DNA of 64,000 nt, taken from Tachinus rufipes (taxonomy: Eukaryota > Arthropoda > Insecta > Coleoptera > Staphylinidae). The notes beneath the pieces were generated by a model. The model was not told the origin of the DNA and did not search any database. It saw only the letters and a program-made list of their open reading frames with translations. Where the stretch lies: assembly GCA_963932245.1 (NCBI GenBank), contig OZ010745.1:70486637-70550636 (forward strand). Reading direction: 5' to 3'. Position 1 is the stretch's first letter. Each line of letters opens with the position of its first letter. Both the position numbers and the translations under genes were made by a program. Positions 59,401 through 64,000 of the stretch are shown piece after piece.

Positions 59401-60152
59401 TATCCCCAATTTTACACCTGTTAAACAATGAGGTTGATGCATTTTGGTGCTTTGTTGGTTTTATGAATAAAGTTGTAAGTAAATCAAATATTAGTATGCA
59501 ATTGTAGATTAAAGATAATGTTTTAGAGTTCGAATTTTGATATAGATCAAGCAGGCATGAAAGAGCAATTGGAAAATCTACATACATTATTAAGTTTTGC
59601 TGACCCTCACTTAGCCAATTATTTAGATCGTCATGACTCGGGCAATATGTTTTTCTGTTTTCGATGGCTTCTTGTTTGGTTCAAACGAGAACTTAGCCAA
59701 GATGATGTAATGCGCTTGTGGGAAGTATTGTGGACAGGTTTACCATGCCAAAACTTCCATTTATTAATCAGTGTAGCTATATTACAAACAGAAAAAGACA
59801 CATTAATTGACAACAATTATGGATTTACAGAAATTTTGAAGGTATGAATTACATAGAAAAATTAATAATGTACTAATTGATTTCCTTCTAGCACATTAAT
59901 GATTTATCTGGTCATTTGGATGTAGATGAGATGTTGAACAAAGCGGAAGGTATCTTCAATCAAATTAAATCTGCAAGTCATTTAACAGATTCTGTAAGAA
60001 TTATACTAGGCCTTCCCATACTCGGATACAATAATGAAGCATCATCACCAAATGATTCAATTAGTAGCATTGAAAAATGTTCCTTTGAAGTAGGCTATTT
60101 AGGAGATGTGGAGGCCACTTATGAACGTGCAATTAGCACATCCTTCATGTAA
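52915..60152 (+). CDS. TBC1D15: TBC1D15/TBC1D17-like Rab GTPase-activating protein (five exons)
   Basis: Exons 52915-53545, 58749-59005, 59058-59474, 59527-59841 and 59892-60152 join in frame (introns GT-AG, phases 1,0,0,0) to give 626 aa. Residues 1-200 form the N-terminal DUF3548-type Rab-binding region (IFSQDGVLLKQ near the start, ending YETTMEAFSKIADI). From about 290 comes the TBC domain: HIFRGGLVPTLRVKVWKYLL, DYFPWDST, the arginine finger in IEKDVNRTDRT (Arg368) and the glutamine finger in LGYVQGMSDLLSP (Gln405). It continues with EVDAFWCFVGFM, FCFRWLLVWFKREL and RLWEVLWTGLPC. Both catalytic fingers are present, so GTP hydrolysis on Rab GTPases should be stimulated. Vertebrate relatives act on Rab7 at mitochondria and lysosomes. 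The C-terminus is shorter than in vertebrates. Intron 1 (5.2 kb) is full of transposons; the other introns are about 50 bp. Confidence 0.95.
53546..54937. other. TBC intron 1, first part
   Basis: AT-rich intron sequence between the donor G|GTAAG at 53546 and the first transposon. Nothing recognisable. Confidence 0.7.
54938..55205. mobile_element. 268-bp MITE in TBC intron 1
   Basis: Perfect ends TGTGGACACAACG (54938-54950) and CGTTGTGTCCACA (55193-55205). Inside the left end two tandem 19-bp units, GCGCTCCAATCATCGAACA and GCGCTCCGATCATCGAACA (54951-54988), are mirrored on the right by GAGCGCTGTTCGATGATCGG plus AGC (55160-55182). The high G+C of the ends contrasts with the AT-rich core. Superfamily is unclear because no target duplication was found. 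Confidence 0.75.
55560..55847 (+). pseudogene. CR1-like retroposon in TBC intron 1, left part
   Basis: Plus-strand frames read NKKEIADCINNFCSTHAAEL, then SFFLKPTNENKIKQ, then INPILVKTDNNLF. These match the region between endonuclease and RT of CR1-like elements ('IAN.FN.FF...LA', 'S.FL.PT...EI'). The sequence is cut near 55848 by a poly-T tract and resumes at 57552. Confidence 0.55.
55848..57545 (-). pseudogene. R1-clade retroposon inserted antisense into the CR1-like element
   Basis: On the minus strand the order is RT entry NAALTRKASGPDGIPAVIAM with FTQFCLKLLNKLLKK (about 57090-56950), then palm motif A MVTLDVQNAFNSVLW (56672). The thumb follows (LLYGVPIF, then AQRKVLIRVCSVYRTASSKA and LQMVAGCPPIDLK, about 56450-56310). 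Last is an eroded zinc finger (PKRFKIIDGATCWYC, near 56095-56050). The catalytic YADD box is missing, and a TA microsatellite (56403-56431) has expanded inside the coding region. The plus-strand T tract at 55848-55867 is its poly(A) tail. The copy is dead. This is the RT part of the same clade as the relic at 4402-5755. Confidence 0.7.
56403..56431. repeat. (TA)n microsatellite inside the R1-like relic
   Basis: About 14 TA dinucleotides, translated as an isoleucine-tyrosine run within the otherwise conserved RT thumb region. Confidence 0.9.
57546..57850 (+). pseudogene. CR1-like retroposon in TBC intron 1, right part
   Basis: The frame IYPKQLKLSHISPIYKIGDT, then KDLSNYCPISLISIFSKIIE, then HYGFQEKSGTQLAITHLMN is the RT finger region ('P..LK.S.I.PIYK.GD...L.NYRPISL.S..SKI.E'). 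It follows directly from the left part at 55560-55847 once the antisense R1-like insertion is left out. It ends before motif A. Confidence 0.65.
57850..58748. other. TBC intron 1, last part
   Basis: AT-rich. A short open stretch at about 57848-57975 (YVFQNDPESLITHFEIII) has protein-like composition but no recognised family. The acceptor CTTTCCTACAG ends at 58748. Confidence 0.5.
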
Positions 60153-61150
60153 ATTAAGTTTAATATTTTCCTATAAATATCAGGGGATAATATTTTCTAC
60201 TTGCTTGGTATACAGTATTTCATTTATTATTTTTTGTGTAGCTAAAATGGTATTTATTTATCCCTGGATCATGTATATATCCTTTACTAAGCATACAAAT
60301 TGTAGATATATATTTTTATATGTAGTTTTTATTAATATATTTTATATGCGACTATAATATCGTATTGTCATAAATCATTTTTATTTCCATTATGTTTTTG
60401 TTTTTTTCACCTTTTTATTAATTTGTTATTTTTTTAATGGAATATTATAGTTAGGTCGCATATAAAGTAATTGATTTTTGTTGTTATTGTGATTGACACA
60501 TTTATCTAGCTGTTTAATGCAAAACTAAAAAATAATGTTTAAAAGTTAAATGTTAAACAAATGTAACATGCAATTATTTTATATTGTCTGCAAAATATAT
60601 CTTCTAGTTTCACAAATTTTTAGTTTAATTTATTTTCCTAAATTTTAATTAGATTGTTATTGTATCAGAAATACTTCTTTTCCAAAAAATCTGCAAGTTA
60701 TCCATAAAGGTAAGGTCAGTTGAAGTTCATTTTCTCGCTTATAAAGCAATTATATTTATACCCTTGGATAGCCTAAAGAACAACGATTTCAATGGTATAT
60801 AACATGTTAATGCGCGCAGTGAGTGAAACTGATTGGTCATTTTTATTTTGTGGGTTCATCGTTTTCTTCCTCTATCTACAGCTAATTGAAAATAGATAAA
60901 AAAAGCAAATTATCTTTAAGGCTACGATTTAATGAGTGTCATAAAACTACGAGCAGAACTCGCGCAATTTAACTCTTTTTTTTTTAAATTGATTGTCTAT
61001 TAAATTTTGAAATTAAATTGTAATTTTTTTGTCAAAATATTTGTTTAAACTTTATGAGTATGACTCTACTTTATTGAACATTAAATTTAGTAGACTTTTT
61101 ATTGTGCTATAATTTATTTTTCTAAAATAACAATTGTTAAGCCACTAGTA
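60153..61150. other. TBC 3' UTR and intergenic DNA
   Basis: The 3' UTR begins here. No canonical AATAAA was seen close to the stop, so the polyadenylation site is undetermined. The rest is unrecognised. Confidence 0.45.
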
Positions 61151-61159
61151 AACATGTGT

Positions 61160-61990
61160 CTCAGATTGTCTACGTAGACATGTCTAGATCAATCCCCATC
61201 TACAGGCCTGTGGAAGAGACTAAAAATCGCAGGTATAAAGTCTCCCAATCGGAATGGGAGACCGCATGCAACGTTAGACATGTTGCGCAACATTTTGACA
61301 GTGTGGACGTCATTCAACGTCTAGAGGCAAGACACGTGGTAGATAAGTGTTTTCTTGGCGGCGTTGAATACATACTGCCGAACTCTGATAGGTATGGTGT
61401 CTTTGAGGTCAATAGTGCGGGTTGCTGCATTTCTGGTGGGTGGTATGAGCCCGTTGACAAATACATCGGCTGTTTTCTTAGGCTGCTTGTTTACAGTATA
61501 CAACTGCTTGGTCACTCTGTCCAAAGTGGATTAGTCTTTGTTTGTAGTGCAGGGTTACATGGTTTTCTATCAGCCACAGGTGTCCCAAGATGATTTCTTC
61601 ACCCAGAGCATAAAAAAACGACACAATTTTATTCGTGCTTCCAACTGTGAGATTGTAAGTTGCTTTTCCGCTGATTTTGAACTTGTGGTTGACTTGCAGT
61701 TCGATTTGTCTGGCAGGTTGTAAATCTTTGATGGCAAAGCTAATAAAATTGGAGCTCGTCCCGCTGTCAATCAGAGTTACTTTAGGTAATCCTTGAAATA
61801 GCAAGACTATTTTGAATGTTGGTGGTATTCTTAAGCTTACACAATGTGTGCTCAGATTGGTCCGCGTTTTCTTTGATGTTTCTTTTTTAATTGGCCTTAC
61901 ATTTGGTGGTTTGCTGCTGGCGTAATCTTGCTAACTTGGCTTTGCTTCTTGTCGCAGTTTTACTAAGATACCTAAAACGTTTGTAAATTC
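61160..61990 (-). pseudogene. gypsy-type retrotransposon fragment with aspartic protease
   Basis: The minus-strand frame 61804-61478 reads PPTFKIVLLFQGLPKVTLID just before and into the protease active site IDSGTSSNFIS, then HKFKISGKATYNLTVGSTN and the terminal signature IILGHLWLIENHVTLHY, the usual ILG..WL box of gypsy/Ty3-type proteases. After a stop (near 61478) a frame with DTIPIRVRQYVFNAAKKTLI matches the entry of the reverse transcriptase ('PIR.R.YP......'). Sequence beyond is not readable as RT. No LTR was found, so this is an isolated fragment. Confidence 0.55.
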
Positions 61991-61993
61991 AGT

Positions 61994-62062
61994 GATGCCG
62001 AGGCAATTCGTCGGTAGAGCGCTACCTTGCGACGGAGAACCGGTTCTCGGCCGTCATGGTGT
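61994..62062 (+). repeat. tRNA-derived SINE head or tRNA relic
   Basis: GTCGGTAGAGCGCTACCTTG resembles an internal promoter A box with the D-arm of a tRNA. GGAGAACCGGTTCTCGGCCG, about 30 bp on, resembles a B box whose invariant A after GGTTC is lost. Spacing suits a tRNA-type RNA polymerase III promoter. The acceptor stem does not close convincingly, so a SINE head is likelier than a working tRNA. Confidence 0.45.
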
Positions 62063-63350
62063 TCTGTCCACAACTCTTGCCTAAGATATAATAATAATTT
62101 TTGTGTCTTCATAAGTTGTTTTGAGTTTACCATATGTTTGTTCTTGTCAGCTTTGTTGCCGCTACAAATTTGGTGGCATTATTTTTGGGTGCTTGCTTAC
62201 TGTAGAAAATCTATGTCGATTTTTTATTATAAATCGGGTGTGGATCTGGTGTCTGCAGGTGCCGGAGGCCTCGCATTCTTTGGAAGTTGCGTGTGGGTGC
62301 GGAGATAAAATGGAAATTATAAATTTGCCTGTAACAATTTGTAGCTTCAATTATAGTAAAAACTATAGCTTAATATGCACACAAATATCGTTTGTTCCGT
62401 TGCGTCCTTTTCTTGTACCACAATCTTCAAGTTTTATGTACCAAAGCGGTTGTACTATATTTGTTTCTTCAACAAGAAGTTAATTTTTTATTTTATGAGA
62501 TTTATTAAACAATGCATATAGAATAAATGTAAGTGTAAGCTTTTTGCCCTCTTTTTCAACATTAGTAATAGTTGCATAAATTGTTATAAAAAAACTGTCA
62601 CTTACACTTTTTTAACTACTTGCTAAGTAGCCTTGGAAACTAGACATAGTTTATTTGTTCTTGTTTATCGTGTGTTATTTTATATTTTAATCAATGTTTT
62701 ATCTGTACTAGAGCTAAGTAAGTAAGCATAAGTCAGATGACGGCAATTTATTTCTATAATGGCATCTAAAAAATTTGTTTACATATATACACGTGATTCA
62801 AAATTGCATGGCATAATTTTGTTTGAATTAAAATAACAAGAAAAGTTTATATTAATATATGTTTCAAAATGTATTGAAGCATAGTCAAACAAAAACCTTA
62901 AAAGGCATTCTCATTAACAAGTTTTATTTTTTTTGAGCAAACAGAAACAATATCGAATATTTCTAACAACAAATCAATTTTTTCAATAATAATTTAAAAA
63001 TATTACACCAAAATATTCGATCTTTTTAATAAATTAGCTGATATAGAAGTGTTAATTGAACAAGAATTGACAAGTATAATTTTAATTAATGAACATCGAT
63101 TACAATAGAATGCACAAGAAATAACAAATTTTAAAAACTAAACTGCAGTCATTCAAAACTTATCCTCAAGGTATATTATATTTAAACCAATGTTTATGGA
63201 ACTAAATAAATTTTACAAATACAAATTGTTACAATCAAAAAAGTCTTATTACTAAACTTCTAAATAAATCATCAAATAAACAAAAAAAAATGATGTGGCA
63301 TATTAAAGAGAAACAAACAAATTCAAAGAAAAACAGAAATGAACTAAAAT
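62063..63350. other. Unrecognised sequence
   Basis: The body of the presumed SINE may extend a little from 62062. Otherwise no motif was recognised. Open frames at 62027-62308 and 62121-62483 start inside the tRNA-like segment and are not credible genes. Confidence 0.4.
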
Positions 63351-63352
63351 CC

Positions 63353-63430
63353 TGGTTACACAGAGCGAGCTAGCACTCGAGCATCTTAGTCAGTTACTTG
63401 CAGTGCAGCTACTCACACCGTGTGACCCCA
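63353..63430. repeat. Small GC-rich inverted-repeat element
   Basis: GGTTACACAGAGCGAGC on the left faces CTCACACCGTGTGACCCC on the right: read inward, GGGGTCACACGGTGTGAG. The 78-bp segment is much richer in G+C than its surroundings and looks like a tiny mobile palindrome. Alternatively it is a fragment of a larger repeat. Confidence 0.35.
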
Positions 63431-63589
63431 TCATACGATAATGGCAAAGTACAGTAACTCGTATGATATGAACATGTTTAACAAGTATTTTTCAAAACTT
63501 CTACACTACTTATTACAGTAATATTGTTTTGTTTGTTGTTACAAATGTTTTTTTTTTACTTAAATTTTGCTAAATAAAAAGTTTTCTAA

Positions 63590-63890
63590 TAATGTTAAAA
63601 ATGAAACGAGATAGACCAAAAAGTGATTTAGATTTTCTGTTTGACTTTGAATTAACAAATGTACCTAAAGTTTTATTTTTTGCCTACAGTTAAGATACTA
63701 TGAAATATATGAATTATGAATGTTTAAAAAATTTACAAGAAACAACCATTATCACAATTATCAAACGAGGAATTGAATAGATATAGTGACACAACTTACA
63801 ATATTTATTCTGAACCAATACATTGTAAACTAAATAGTTAATACGGACAATATTTTGTAAACATTTTTTTACCCATGGATATACACATTT
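63590..63890. other. Short open frames, unrecognised
   Basis: A 33-codon frame at about 63593-63693 (MLKMKRDRPKSDLDFLFDFE...) has a protein-like composition but no recognised family. Confidence 0.25.
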
Positions 63891-63895
63891 ATTTT

Positions 63896-64000
63896 TAACT
63901 ATTTCCTAAAAACGATCTAGTAATATTGGCAATGTCAAGTAGTGCTGCCTTTTGCATTGCTTCCAGATTGTATATGTCTATTTTAAGCTTGTTTAGCATT
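63896..64000 (-). other. Open frame at window edge, possible C-terminal coding piece
   Basis: On the minus strand the last 105 bp read MLNKLKIDIYNLEAMQKAAL, then LDIANITRSFLGNS and a stop. The composition looks like a real helix-rich C-terminus. The start of the frame may lie outside the window. I do not recognise the protein. Confidence 0.3.

Noticed and set aside
61156..61593. 145-codon plus-strand open frame
   Set aside because: It is antisense to the gypsy-type protease and RT entry, whose motifs are clear on the minus strand.
61994..62062. Functional tRNA gene
   Set aside because: The B box lacks its invariant adenine and no acceptor stem closes, so a SINE head or relic is preferred.
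62027..62483. Two overlapping plus-strand open frames
   Set aside because: They begin in the tRNA-like repeat, show no motif, and look like chance frames in slightly richer DNA.
1..64000. CRISPR array, rRNA genes, prokaryotic operons
   Set aside because: None seen. Repeats are eukaryotic transposons and satellites, and host genes are spliced.

Overview
The window is AT-rich animal DNA, almost certainly from an insect. The evidence is a spliced TBC1D15/TBC1D17-type gene, a long secreted serpin of the insect type, short AT-rich introns, and relics of R1-, Jockey-, CR1- and RTE-like retroposons, Copia, Tc1/mariner and hAT elements. The mix would suit a beetle or a similar insect, but the species cannot be read from the sequence. 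There is no bacterial operon structure, rRNA or CRISPR.

Only two host protein genes are well supported. A serpin lies on the minus strand (coding exons 14108-13865, 13807-13345, 13290-12342; 551 aa), with a likely non-coding first exon and core promoter near 14995. A Rab GTPase-activating protein, TBC1D15-like, lies on the plus strand (five coding exons, 52915-60152; 626 aa). A possible terminal exon of an unknown gene sits just downstream of the serpin (12194-12092), with an AATAAA at 11886-11881.

The rest is layered mobile DNA. 1-11 kb: an edge fragment of a mariner-type transposase, inverted-repeat elements, an R1-like endonuclease relic, a degenerate satellite, the 3' half of a CR1/Jockey-superclade retroposon, a DD41D transposase pseudogene, and a dead Tc1-like transposase split by a 157-bp hAT-type MITE with an 8-bp target duplication. 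17-24 kb: Jockey-type reverse transcriptase relics and two inverted-repeat MITEs. 25-36 kb: foldback elements, two inverted copies of a 0.55-kb repeat, and a 4.2-kb DNA transposon (27001-31195) with 0.3-kb terminal inverted repeats and a spliced, broken transposase-like gene of a family I cannot name with certainty. 37.6-42.2 kb: a young Copia LTR retrotransposon, complete except for one frameshift and an altered zinc knuckle. 42-52 kb: decayed retroposon pieces, a TTAA-flanked MITE, an RTE-like retroposon tail and a mariner C-terminus. The 5.2-kb first intron of the TBC gene carries a MITE and a CR1-like retroposon split by an antisense R1-like retroposon. 61-62 kb: a gypsy-type protease fragment next to a tRNA-like SINE head.

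The two host genes are not functionally linked. The window mainly records successive insertions, several of which can be ordered by nesting.
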